Positions 54,210-62,686 of a DNA stretch of 64,000 nucleotides are shown one piece after another. The position numbers and the translations under genes are program-made. The notes under the pieces were generated by a model. It had not been told where the DNA came from. It saw only the letters and a list, made by a program, of their open reading frames with translations, and searched no databases. This DNA comes from CAVOGJ01 sp963700865 (GTDB taxonomy: Bacteria > Planctomycetota > Planctomycetia > Pirellulales > Pirellulaceae): positions 1,116,001 through 1,180,000 of the forward strand of contig CAVOZC010000018.1 in the NCBI GenBank assembly GCA_963700865.1, read 5' to 3'. Position 1 is the first letter of the stretch. Every line of letters begins with the position of its first letter.

Positions 54210-55763
54210 ATGGCCACCCCAACCCTGTCCGCCGACCGCCCCTTATCGCCGCCTTCCCCGATCCGCTGCGCGGAGGGTCAGGATCTGGCTGCGGCGTTGG
54301 AGGTCGCCCGACGGGCCCAGCGGGAATGGGCCGCGCATCCCGTCCAAGCGCGGCTGCGTGTCGTGCGTGGCATAAGACATCATCTCGTCGCTTGGGCGGA
54401 GCCCTTGGTGGCCGCGGTCGCCGGCGGCGCGGGCCGCGATCCGGCCGAAACATTGGCGGCCGAGATCATTCCGTTGGCCGATGCCTGTCGCTTCCTGGAA
54501 CGCGAGGGGGCTCGCATCCTCGCGTCGCGGCGGTTGCGTCGTCGCGGCCGCCCGCTGTGGTTGTCAGGAGTCACCGCCGAGCTGCGGCGCGAGCCACTCG
54601 GGAGCGTGCTGATTCTGGGGCCCGCAAACTATCCGATCTTTCTTCCCGGAGTTCAAGCGGTGCAGGCGTTGGTCGCTGGAAATGCCGTCCTGCTGAAACC
54701 AGGCAGGAGTGGGACGTTGGCGGCCACCACCTTGCTGGAAATGTTCGTCGCCGCCGGACTGCCCACGGGGCTGGTGCATCTCCTGCCGGAAGACCCGCAG
54801 TGTGTGCCCGCGGCCGTGGCGGCGGGCATCGACAAAGTTTTTTTGACGGGGTCTGCCACGACGGGGCGTCGCGTCCAAGCCTTGCTGGCCGACTCGCTGA
54901 CTCCCGCCACGATGGAACTTTCTGGCTGTGATGCCGTGTTTGTGCTCGATTCGGCTGACCTGGAGCGGGTGGCGCGCTGCCTGGCCTTCGGGCTGCGGTT
55001 CAACCAAAGTGCCACCTGCATCGCGCCGCGGCGGGTGTTTGTTGGCTCGTCTCGGCTGGAAGAACTCGAACGCCGCCTGCGCGACGTCCTGTCCCAGCCG
55101 GACCCGATGCGGAGCCCTGCATTGCCAAGCCAGACGCTCGCGCTGATTCAAGCTGCCATCCGAGACGGCGCCCGCGTGGTCACCGGCGGCATCGTGCGGG
55201 ACCAGGGCGGCGCACGGCTCGACGGACCGACGGTCCTTGCCGACGCCCGCCCCGAAATGGCGCTGCTACAGGCGGATCTCTTCGCACCGGTGCTGTCGCT
55301 CGTTGCCGTTGGCTCGGCGGAGGAAGCCCTCGGCCTGGACGAGTCGTGCCCCTACGCGCTTGGCGCCACGGTGTTCGGCCAGCCTCGTGATGCCGAGTCG
55401 TTCGCCGCCCGCATTGATGCCGGTTGCGTGGTCATCAATGACCTGATCGTACCCACGGCCGATCCGCGCATTCCTTTCGGCGGGCGCGGGCAGAGTGGAT
55501 TCGGAGTCACCCGGGGGGCCGACGGGTTGAAGGAAATGACACAAGTCAAAGTCATTTTGCACCGGCGCAATCGCTGGCTGCCGCATCTCGAACCACCGAC
55601 GCCCTGGGATGCCCCGCTGTTGGCGGCGTTTCTCGGGATGGTCCACGGCCGCGGCTGGCATACCAAATTGGAAGCTGCCCGCGCGGCACTGCGCGCGGCA
55701 GGCGCCCTTCGGCGTTGGCAACGACAACAAAGGCGATCCAGGAGAGGCAAGGATGAAGGCTAA
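54210..55763 (+). CDS. Aldehyde dehydrogenase, probably carotenoid-aldehyde type, 517 aa
   Basis: NAD(P)-dependent aldehyde dehydrogenase: cofactor motif FLTGSATTGRRV near residue 210, general base Glu in MELSGCD near 236, and catalytic Cys in FNQSATCIAPRR near 270. LVHLLPEDPQ and the C-terminal PRIPFGGRGQSGFGVTRG complete the family. It lies between two CrtN/CrtP-type desaturases, so its substrate is probably an apocarotenoid aldehyde made by one of them, as AldH in staphyloxanthin synthesis oxidises diaponeurosporenal to the acid. The 3' end overlaps the start of the next gene by 11 bp. Confidence 0.88.
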   Translation: MATPTLSADRPLSPPSPIRCAEGQDLAAALEVARRAQREWAAHPVQARLRVVRGIRHHLVAWAEPLVAAVAGGAGRDPAETLAAEIIPLADACRFLEREGARILASRRLRRRGRPLWLSGVTAELRREPLGSVLILGPANYPIFLPGVQAVQALVAGNAVLLKPGRSGTLAATTLLEMFVAAGLPTGLVHLLPEDPQCVPAAVAAGIDKVFLTGSATTGRRVQALLADSLTPATMELSGCDAVFVLDSADLERVARCLAFGLRFNQSATCIAPRRVFVGSSRLEELERRLRDVLSQPDPMRSPALPSQTLALIQAAIRDGARVVTGGIVRDQGGARLDGPTVLADARPEMALLQADLFAPVLSLVAVGSAEEALGLDESCPYALGATVFGQPRDAESFAARIDAGCVVINDLIVPTADPRIPFGGRGQSGFGVTRGADGLKEMTQVKVILHRRNRWLPHLEPPTPWDAPLLAAFLGMVHGRGWHTKLEAARAALRAAGALRRWQRQQRRSRRGKDEG

Positions 55764-57309
55764 GAGCAATGTCGTGGTGATTGGAAGCGGTCTCGGTGGT
55801 CTGGCTGCCGCCTGCACTCTCGCGGCGCGGGGACACGCGGTCACGGTCTTGGAACGAAGTCCGTGGCTGGGCGGCAAGGCGGCTGTGCTTGACCAGGACG
55901 GATTCCGCTTTGACATGGGCCCGACGATTCTCACGCTGCCATCGGTGCTGCGACGGATCTTCACAGAAGCGGGGCGGCCGCTGGAAGAATATCTGCAACT
56001 GGTCGAGCTCGATCCGCAATGGCGGTGCATGTTCGTAGGCGGGGGGCAATTAGATCTGGTGGCGGACACGGCCGCCATGCAAGCCAGGCTGGATGCGTTT
56101 AGCGGCGGGCAGCAGGCGGTCAGCCGCGGTTACGGGAAGTTTATGGAGATTTCCCAGCGCTTGCACGACGTCTCGAACAAGTTCTTCTTCTGGAAGAGTG
56201 TCGGATCCATTCGGGACACGTTCGAGCCGGGAACTACCTTCTCCCCGTCGGTGCTATCGGACGTGCTGAGCCTGCGGATGGGCCGTACCGTGGCGGGACT
56301 GGTGCGGAAGTGCGTGCCCGATGAGCGCGTTTCCCAGATGATCGATCACTTCACGCAGTATGTCGGTTCGGCCCCCACGGCTTCGCCCGCGGTGCTGTGT
56401 GGCATTGCGCATATGCAAACGAGTGAGGGGATCTGGTATCCACTCGGCGGCACCCGCGCTGTACCCGAGGCACTGATCCGTCTGGGGAGCGAATTGGGCG
56501 TTCAGTATCGCACGAGTGCGGACGTCCAACGCTGCCTGATTGAAGAGGGACGCGTGACGGGTGTCCAACTAGTGTCGGGGGAACGATTTGAGGCGGCCGC
56601 CGTCGTCTCGAATTCCGATGCGGTACGAACGCACCAGGAACTGGTGGGCGGCAACGCCGAGCGGCAGTTCATGTCGCGCCGCAAATACGAGCCGGCTTGC
56701 TCGGGGGTTGTCTTGTATCTGGGGTTGAAACGACGTTACGAGCAGCTGCTGCATCACAACTTTGTCTTCTCCCACGATCCTCATCAGGAGTTCGACTACA
56801 TTTATCGCCGTGGCGAACCGGCTCCCGACCCGACCTGTTATGTTTGTGCCCCTGCGATCACCGAGCCGAGCGTGGCTCCCGAGGGGGGCGAAGCGCTTTA
56901 CGTGCTGGTGCACACGCCGTACCTGCGGCCGCACCACGACTGGCAGCGGCTCCTGCCGGCATATCGGCAGACGATTCTCGACAAGTTAAAGTCGACCGCG
57001 GGCATGGAAGATATCGAGCAACAGATCGTCTTTGAATCGCATTTGACGCCGCAGGATATTCACGAGCGATACCATGTGCTGAACGGAGCCATCTATGGGC
57101 TCGCCAGCCATGGTCGCTTTTTTGGCGGCTTCAAGCCGGCCAATCGCAGTCCTGATGTCAAGGGACTGTACCTGGCCGGGGGCGCGGCCCATCCGGGCCC
57201 CGGCATGCCGATGGTCCTCATGTCGGGTTGGATCGCGGCGGATGCCTTCCACCAGGACATCCAGCAGCTGGCCGACTCGGCGGCCCCCAACGACTGTGTG
57301 GCCGCGTGA
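55753..57309 (+). CDS. Phytoene desaturase-family (CrtN/CrtP-type) oxidoreductase 2, 518 aa
   Basis: FAD-binding VVVIGSGLGGLAAACTLAARG (residues 7-27) precedes GGKAAVLDQDGFRFDMGPTI; the C-terminal signature reads LYLAGGAAHPGPGMPMVLMS. Internal features such as WYPLGGTRAVPEALIRL near 225 are shared with CrtN/CrtP. It starts at 55753 inside the aldehyde dehydrogenase gene (AGGAGAGG upstream) and its stop overlaps the acyltransferase start. In the C30 model one of this pair makes the polyene (CrtN role) and the other oxidises a terminal methyl group (CrtP role). Sequence alone does not settle which. Confidence 0.88.
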   Translation: MKAKSNVVVIGSGLGGLAAACTLAARGHAVTVLERSPWLGGKAAVLDQDGFRFDMGPTILTLPSVLRRIFTEAGRPLEEYLQLVELDPQWRCMFVGGGQLDLVADTAAMQARLDAFSGGQQAVSRGYGKFMEISQRLHDVSNKFFFWKSVGSIRDTFEPGTTFSPSVLSDVLSLRMGRTVAGLVRKCVPDERVSQMIDHFTQYVGSAPTASPAVLCGIAHMQTSEGIWYPLGGTRAVPEALIRLGSELGVQYRTSADVQRCLIEEGRVTGVQLVSGERFEAAAVVSNSDAVRTHQELVGGNAERQFMSRRKYEPACSGVVLYLGLKRRYEQLLHHNFVFSHDPHQEFDYIYRRGEPAPDPTCYVCAPAITEPSVAPEGGEALYVLVHTPYLRPHHDWQRLLPAYRQTILDKLKSTAGMEDIEQQIVFESHLTPQDIHERYHVLNGAIYGLASHGRFFGGFKPANRSPDVKGLYLAGGAAHPGPGMPMVLMSGWIAADAFHQDIQQLADSAAPNDCVAA

Positions 57310-58187
57310 AGCCCGGGAGTTCCACTCGTTTGTTCCATCCCAGCACCAGGCCCGCAGCCGCGCGTTCCGATCAGCGTGCGGTGTCCCGCGAACCAATCAA
57401 TCTGCCCGTCGTGTCCCCCTGGCTGGCCGCGGGCTTTGCCTGGTATGTGCGGCGTTACGTGCGGCGACATTTCAATGCCGTCCGGATCGCCCGGCAGTCT
57501 CTTCCCGACTTGCCGGCCGAGTCGCCGGTGATTTGTTTTGCCAACCATCCCGGTTGGTGGGATCCGCTGATCGCAAATCTGCTCCATCGGCGCGATCTGT
57601 CGCCGCGCACGGCTTACTCGCCCATCGATCGACGTGCGCTCGACCAATACCCGATTTTTCGTCGTCTGGGATTTTACGGGATCGAGCTGGAATCCTTGGA
57701 CGGCGCGAAACAGTTTCTGTCCGTGACGCGCAAACTTCTCGTATCTCCCCAGACAGCCATCTGGATGACACCCGGGGGCCGCTTTGATGATGTCCGCACG
57801 CCAACGCGGTTTCAGCCGGGACTGGCGCACCTGGCGGCCAAGATATCCGGCACGGTGTTGCTCCCTCTGGCCGTCGAATACACGTTTTGGGAAGAGCGGA
57901 CTCCCGAGGCGCTCGTCGAATTCGGCGAGCCATTCTTCACGCAGTCAGGAGCTCATTCAAAGCACGTTTGGCCGGCGTTACTCGAGGAGCGACTCGCACA
58001 GACGCAAGCGCGGTTGGCCGAAAAAGCAACGTCACGAGACCCGTCGCGGTTCGAGACCGTTCTCGATGGCTCGGCGGGTGTCGGCGGCATTTACGATGCC
58101 TGGCGGCGGTTGACGGCGTGGAGTCGGCTGGACAGGTTCGATCCCCATCATCGCCGTTCGGCGGCGGGGAAGGGAACGCATGCTTGA
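57306..58187 (+). CDS. PlsC-like acyltransferase, probable carotenoid acyltransferase (CrtO-like), 293 aa
   Basis: The H-X4-D motif of acyltransferases is NHPGWWD near residue 80; the second motif is TPGGRFDDVR near 157 and replaces the usual FPEG. N-terminal hydrophobic residues (WLAAGFAWYVRRYVRR) fit membrane association. In staphyloxanthin synthesis the CrtO acyltransferase adds a fatty acid to the sugar of the carotenoid glycosyl ester; this gene's position between desaturase and glycosyltransferase suggests the same role. The GTG start overlaps the upstream TGA at 57306-57309; its 3' end overlaps the glycosyltransferase start by 8 bp. Confidence 0.8.
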   Translation: MKPGSSTRLFHPSTRPAAARSDQRAVSREPINLPVVSPWLAAGFAWYVRRYVRRHFNAVRIARQSLPDLPAESPVICFANHPGWWDPLIANLLHRRDLSPRTAYSPIDRRALDQYPIFRRLGFYGIELESLDGAKQFLSVTRKLLVSPQTAIWMTPGGRFDDVRTPTRFQPGLAHLAAKISGTVLLPLAVEYTFWEERTPEALVEFGEPFFTQSGAHSKHVWPALLEERLAQTQARLAEKATSRDPSRFETVLDGSAGVGGIYDAWRRLTAWSRLDRFDPHHRRSAAGKGTHA

Positions 58188-59679
58188 CTGGTTCGCCTGG
58201 ATAACGCTGATTTGTGCCGTCGTATCGACGGCCAGCTTTCTGATCAATCTGTGCGGTTTTCGGAGAGCGGTCGGCGGGAGTGGTGGAAGCGCGGGCAGGG
58301 CCGGTGCGGATGGGAGGCAAGATGGGACGGTGGTAGGATGCTCCAGCCACGGGGAGACGACGGTGGCAGGATGCCCCAGCCACGGGGAGACGACTGTGGC
58401 AGGATGCTCCAGCCACGGGGAGACGACGGTGGCAGGATGCCCCAGCCACGAGGAGACGACGGTGGCAGGATGCCCCAGCCACGAGGAGACGACGGTGGCA
58501 GGATGCCCCAGCCACGAGGAGACGACGGTGGCAGGATGCCCCAGCCACGAGGAGACGACGGTGGCAGGATGCCCCAGCCACGAGGAGACGACTGTGGCAG
58601 GATGCCCCAGCCACGGGGAGACGACGGTGGCAGGATGCCCCAGCCACGAAGGGCTGCCGGGCGTGTCCGTGCTCATTCCCGCCCGCGATGAAGCGGCTCG
58701 CATCCGCCGCACGTTGCAAGCCGTCCTCGCCAATCAGGGCGTCGACTTGGAGGTGATTGTCCTGGACGACAACAGCCAGGATGGAACCGGGGCGGAGGTC
58801 ACCGCCCTGGCCGCTTGTGACGAGCGATTGCGATTGGTGCCGGGAACGGCGCTGCCCGCCGGATGGTGTGGCAAGCAATACGCCTGCCACCAGTTAGCGC
58901 AGCAGGCCCGCTACGACGAACTCTTGTTTCTGGATGCGGATGTCAAGCTGTCACATGATGCGATCGTCCGCTGTGTACATCAACGGCGGGCCGCACACGT
59001 TGACTTGCTGAGCGGTTTTCCCCGACAGCGGATCGGTTCGTTTGGCGAAGCGCTGCTGATCCCGCTTATGCACCTGGTGCTGCTGACCTATCTGCCGTTC
59101 TGGTTAATGCGACATTCGGGCTTGCCATCCGCGTCGGCCGGATGTGGACAGTTGTTCTTGTCCAGCCGGCAAGCGTATGCGCAAAGCGGCGGGCACGCAT
59201 CGATCAAGGGATCGCTGCACGATGGAGTCACCTTGCCACGCAGCTATCGACAAGCCGGCGGCAGCACCGACATCTTCGATGCGAGTGACATCGCGACTTG
59301 CCGCATGTACCGCGGCTGGTCGCAAACCTGGCGCGGATTGTCGAAGAATGCTCACGAAGGGGTAGCCAATCCCCGCCTGATCGTACCCGCCACCAGCCTG
59401 ATGGTGATGGGGTATCTGGTGCCGACCGTATTGGCGGTGCAACAGTGCCTCGCGCCGTCCTCGAGGCGCGTGCTGGTGTTGGCGGTGGTGGCGAGTGTCA
59501 TCTCGTACGTGCCTCGACTGATCGCGGCGGCGCGTTTCGATCGGTGTTGGCTGGCCGCCGGATTGCTGCCGCTTTCGATCGTCCTGTTTGTCTTGCTGCA
59601 ATGGGTGGCGTTCGTCAAGTATGCGCTCGGTTCCCGCCCCGTATGGCGGGGCCGCGCCTATGCGACCTCCAGCAACTAA
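58180..59679 (+). CDS. Family 2 glycosyltransferase (CrtQ-like) with an in-frame 33-bp minisatellite, 499 aa
   Basis: N-terminal TM (WFAWITLICAVVSTASFLINL) is followed not by the enzyme but by ten 11-residue repeats (residues about 49-158, consensus TTVAGCPSHEE). The GT-A domain then begins at LPGVSVLIPARDEAARI, with VIVLDDNSQDGT, the DxD in LFLDADVKLS near 252 and LPAGWCGKQYACHQL. Several C-terminal membrane segments follow. The GT domain resembles CrtQ, which transfers glucose to the carboxyl group of a C30 carotenoid acid. The repeat insert separates membrane anchor and catalytic domain and keeps the frame. The DNA repeat is described separately. Confidence 0.85.
   Translation: MLDWFAWITLICAVVSTASFLINLCGFRRAVGGSGGSAGRAGADGRQDGTVVGCSSHGETTVAGCPSHGETTVAGCSSHGETTVAGCPSHEETTVAGCPSHEETTVAGCPSHEETTVAGCPSHEETTVAGCPSHEETTVAGCPSHGETTVAGCPSHEGLPGVSVLIPARDEAARIRRTLQAVLANQGVDLEVIVLDDNSQDGTGAEVTALAACDERLRLVPGTALPAGWCGKQYACHQLAQQARYDELLFLDADVKLSHDAIVRCVHQRRAAHVDLLSGFPRQRIGSFGEALLIPLMHLVLLTYLPFWLMRHSGLPSASAGCGQLFLSSRQAYAQSGGHASIKGSLHDGVTLPRSYRQAGGSTDIFDASDIATCRMYRGWSQTWRGLSKNAHEGVANPRLIVPATSLMVMGYLVPTVLAVQQCLAPSSRRVLVLAVVASVISYVPRLIAAARFDRCWLAAGLLPLSIVLFVLLQWVAFVKYALGSRPVWRGRAYATSSN
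58326..58655 (+). repeat. Ten tandem 33-bp units (minisatellite) inside the glycosyltransferase gene
   Basis: Units start every 33 bp from 58326 to 58623. Five successive units (from 58425) encode identical peptide TTVAGCPSHEE; the flanking ones vary at a few bases (CTCC for CCCC, GGGG for GAGG). The length is a multiple of 3, so the host frame is kept, and no stop codon occurs in the host frame; at least three other frames are also open. Each unit contains GGATGCCCCAGCCACG, whose reverse complement (CGTGGCTGGGGCAT) matches the intergenic hairpin at 42524-42579. Confidence 0.95.
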
Positions 59680-59690
59680 GGCAGCCATCC

Positions 59691-60602
59691 ATGGGCAATC
59701 CAACTCCATTGCTGTCGATTCGCGACGCCCAGAAATCGTATGGCGCCCTGCGCGCCCTGCGAGGCGTTTCGCTCGAATTATTCCCCGGCGAGTTGCTCGG
59801 GTTGTTAGGGCCGAATGGCGCCGGCAAGACGACGCTCATCCGCTGCCTGGCCGGTCGCGGTACCTTGGATCGAGGCAGCATACAATTTGGCAGCAAGTTG
59901 GCCCGCAGCAAATTGCTGGGATTGGTGCCCCAAAGCATCGCCGTTTACACCGATCTCACGGCGGAACAGAATCTGTACGCCTTTGGAAGACTCCACGGCG
60001 TGCGGCGTCGTCAGCTGCGCGAGTCGGTGGAAACCGCCTTACGCTGGTCGAATCTGGAGGATCGACGGCATCATCTCGTCAAAACATTTTCCGGCGGCAT
60101 GCAGCGGCGGCTGAATATCGCTTGCAGCGTGCTCCACCAACCCTCGATCCTGCTGTTGGATGAACCCACGGTGGGTGTCGATCCGCAGAGTCGCGAACGG
60201 ATTTACGAGATGCTCGACGAACTGCGAAGTCGGGGTACGGCGATCATGCTCACGACGCATCAATTGGAAGAGGCCCAGTTCCGCTGCGATCGCATTGCCA
60301 TCGTGGATCAGGGACGCACCGTGAAAGTTGGCAGCTTCGAGGAACTGGTGACCGATACCGTGGGCCGGCAGCAGCGACTGCGGATTCGCTTTCGCACCGC
60401 GCCGCCTGTCGCGATCACTCCGCTCACGATGGATGCGTCGGGAACGACGGGAAGCTGCTTCGTTGCTGACGTGACGGCCGAGCTGCCTCAGCTGATGGAA
60501 CGGCTGCGCGCGGCCGATTACCCCATTGACCACGTTGTTCTGCAAAGCCCGACCCTGCAGGATGTTTTCTTGCATCTCACGGGCAAGGAGCTGCGTGAGT
60601 AA
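59691..60602 (+). CDS. ABC transporter ATP-binding protein, 303 aa
   Basis: Standard ABC ATPase: Walker A GPNGAGKTT near residue 42, signature FSGGMQRR near 141, Walker B ILLLDEPTVGVD near 156 and a switch His in TTHQLEEA near 190. The first 220 residues are the nucleotide-binding domain; the last 80 are a DUF4162-like tail typical of exporters in the CcmA/DrrA group. Its stop overlaps the start of the permease gene (TAATG at 60600-60604). The pair therefore forms one ABC-2 exporter whose gene follows the glycosyltransferase by 11 bp, so the cargo may be the glycosylated carotenoid or an envelope lipid; this is inference. Confidence 0.9.
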   Translation: MGNPTPLLSIRDAQKSYGALRALRGVSLELFPGELLGLLGPNGAGKTTLIRCLAGRGTLDRGSIQFGSKLARSKLLGLVPQSIAVYTDLTAEQNLYAFGRLHGVRRRQLRESVETALRWSNLEDRRHHLVKTFSGGMQRRLNIACSVLHQPSILLLDEPTVGVDPQSRERIYEMLDELRSRGTAIMLTTHQLEEAQFRCDRIAIVDQGRTVKVGSFEELVTDTVGRQQRLRIRFRTAPPVAITPLTMDASGTTGSCFVADVTAELPQLMERLRAADYPIDHVVLQSPTLQDVFLHLTGKELRE

Positions 60603-61810
60603 TGTTCACGATCTTCAAGATAGGTCTGCTGCGACTGTGGAACAACAAGCAAGAGTTGGTGCTGGCGTTGGTGGTCCCCATCCTCTTTTTCAGTATTTTC
60701 GCGGTTATTTTCGGACATGGGATCGGAACGGGAACCTCCGCCATCAAGGTCGCCTTGGTTGATGATGACTTTTCGGCGACCACGAACCAAATGACTCAAC
60801 TGCTCGAGGAACAAGAGGCGCTGCAAATCGAGCTGGGGGTGCTCCGCACGAATGAGAAGTGGCCGCTCGAAAAACTGGCCAGGACCGTGATCCGCGACAA
60901 TGGGGTGGATGTCGTCGTATACCTGCCCCAGGGCCTGGAAAAGGCTTTGCAGCAGCGTTCGGAAATTGTCGTCTCGCTGTTCAGCGAAGGTACCAATCCT
61001 GTGGGACGGCAAATCGTCCGCTCGATGCTCTCACAAGTCGTGGCGGTCACCGCCGGTGAACTTGCCTCCCGCCGGCAATTCGCCGGGTATCCTCCCGGCG
61101 CTGAGTCCACACCTGCGGCCCCCGCGGCGACGCTGGCGGCCCCCACGGCGGGACCGCTGGAGCGCGTGACCTTCGAGAATACCGACGTTTTTGCCTCGGA
61201 CAAACACAATCCGAAAATCGCCATGTACGCGGCCGGCATCGCCGTCATGTTCCTGCTTTTCTCCGCCACCGGGGCCGGTGGCAGCCTGCTGGAAGAATAC
61301 GAAGCTGGCACACTCGATCGGCTGCTGACCACCCGGCTGACCCTTACCGGCTTGCTCGCCGGTAAATGGCTGTACATTCTCTGTCTCGGCTGTGTCCAGT
61401 TGACGGTCATGTTCCTCTGGGCGCAGGTCGCCTTTGGCGTCGATCTGATTGGACATCTGCCTGGTTTTGCCGTGATGGCGGGCTGTACGGCTGCCGCGAC
61501 CGCTGAGCCTGGCGCTTTGCTTGGCCGTGTTCTGCCGCTCGCGAGCCGAATTGAATGGCGTCTCGATTGTGCTCATCCTCACCATGTCCGCCCTCGGTGG
61601 AAGTATGGTTCCCCGCTATATCATGAGCGAGCAAATGCAGCGCTGGGGACAATTGACCTTTAACGCCTGGGCGCTGGACGGATTCAAGAAAGTCTTTTGG
61701 TACGACCTGCCCGTCGCCTCGTTGGAGGTGGAAATCAAGGTGTTGCTCGTGATGGCGGTCGCGCTGGCGTGCTTTGGCGCATCTTCGCCGATCGCTGGGC
61801 GGCGAAATAG
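60602..61810 (+). CDS. ABC-2 type transporter permease, interrupted by two frameshifts
   Basis: The first frame encodes an N-terminal TM (LWNNKQELVLALVVPILFF), a large extracytoplasmic loop and four membrane segments (KIAMYAAGIAVMFLLFSATG onward). Frame 2 gives LSLALCLAVFCRSRAELNG and SALGGSMVPRYIM, the conserved last TMs; frame 3 closes with RIFADRWAAK and a TAG at 61808-61810. Indels near 61480-61505 and 61780 cancel, giving about 402 residues. ABC-2 permeases such as this one export lipids, polyketides or drugs with a partner ATPase, here at 59691-60602. No periplasmic binding protein is present, which also says exporter. Confidence 0.82.
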
Positions 61811-61837
61811 GAACCAACCACAGTCCATAGGAAAAGG

Positions 61838-62522
61838 ATGACTATGAAATACTTATGTATCGGGTTGCTGCTCGTTTTGGCCGGTGCCATGTTGTGGAGT
61901 CGAAATGGAGACACATCGCGGTACCCAGCAACGATCGCAGAGCACCGAACAGCGGCTGACGGGCGGCAAACCATCGTCGCGAAGAGCAAGCTGGAAGACG
62001 GGGTCCGCGCTCCGTTGCCAATCAGAACGGGGGTTGAGCGTTCTCCGCGAAACGATGCCGCGGATGAGCCGACGTCCGCCCGATCAGCCGCTGCGCTGCC
62101 GGCGCCAGTTGGTGACCCTGTGGATACTGTGCCGATGGGATCTTCGACGATCGCCGACGGGCCGGCCTCCCTTACCATCCGCCTTGAAGGGAATGGCGCT
62201 GGATGCGCCTTTTCTGTTGGCCATCTTTGATCAATCACTCGGCTTCCCGGAACGGGATCAGGCAACGCGAACCTTGAAAGCCACGGGGAAAGATGGTTCG
62301 GCCGAAGTCCAGCTGCACGATTTGACCCCGGGCACGTATGCGATCGGTGCGTTCCAGGACCTCAACCAGGACGGCATCTTGAATCGAGGAGCGTTTGGCG
62401 TTCCTCGTGAACCGTATGGGTTTTCGCGGGACGCACGGGGCACGTTTGGTCCGCCCACGTTTGAGGAAGCCGCGTTTGAATGGCCGGACAGGAACCAGGA
62501 AATCCGGGTACAACTCAAATGA
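61838..62522 (+). CDS. DUF2141-family exported protein, frameshifted
   Basis: A membrane anchor or signal (MKYLCIGLLLVLAGAMLWS) precedes a polar linker and a beta-rich DUF2141 domain: SLTIRLEGNG in the first frame, then ALDAPFLLAIFDQSLGFPER, LHDLTPGTYAIGAFQDLNQDG and FGVPREPYGFSRDARGTFG in the second. One base is missing or extra near 62196. About 227 residues. DUF2141 proteins are small exported beta-sandwich proteins that recur in carotenoid and terpenoid neighbourhoods of bacteria; their activity is unknown. It lies 27 bp after the ABC permease, so it is probably the last gene of the operon before the SDR gene. Confidence 0.75.
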
Positions 62523-62686
62523 CTCGCCGGCCCCGGCCACCCCTCGCGTTGCGGGATCATGGCGAAAACGGTTTAAATCGACGTGTGCGAGGCGGCGGAC
62601 GCCAAGTTGCGTGATACACCGACGCCTCTCCCGGGATTTCATCCCGAATGTCCGTTGCCCACTGATCGAGTCACCCCGTGATCACC

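Noticed and set aside
58326..58655. CRISPR array because of regularly spaced repeats.
   Set aside because: Units are contiguous 33-bp tandem copies without unique spacers and with variation typical of a minisatellite; no cas genes are near.
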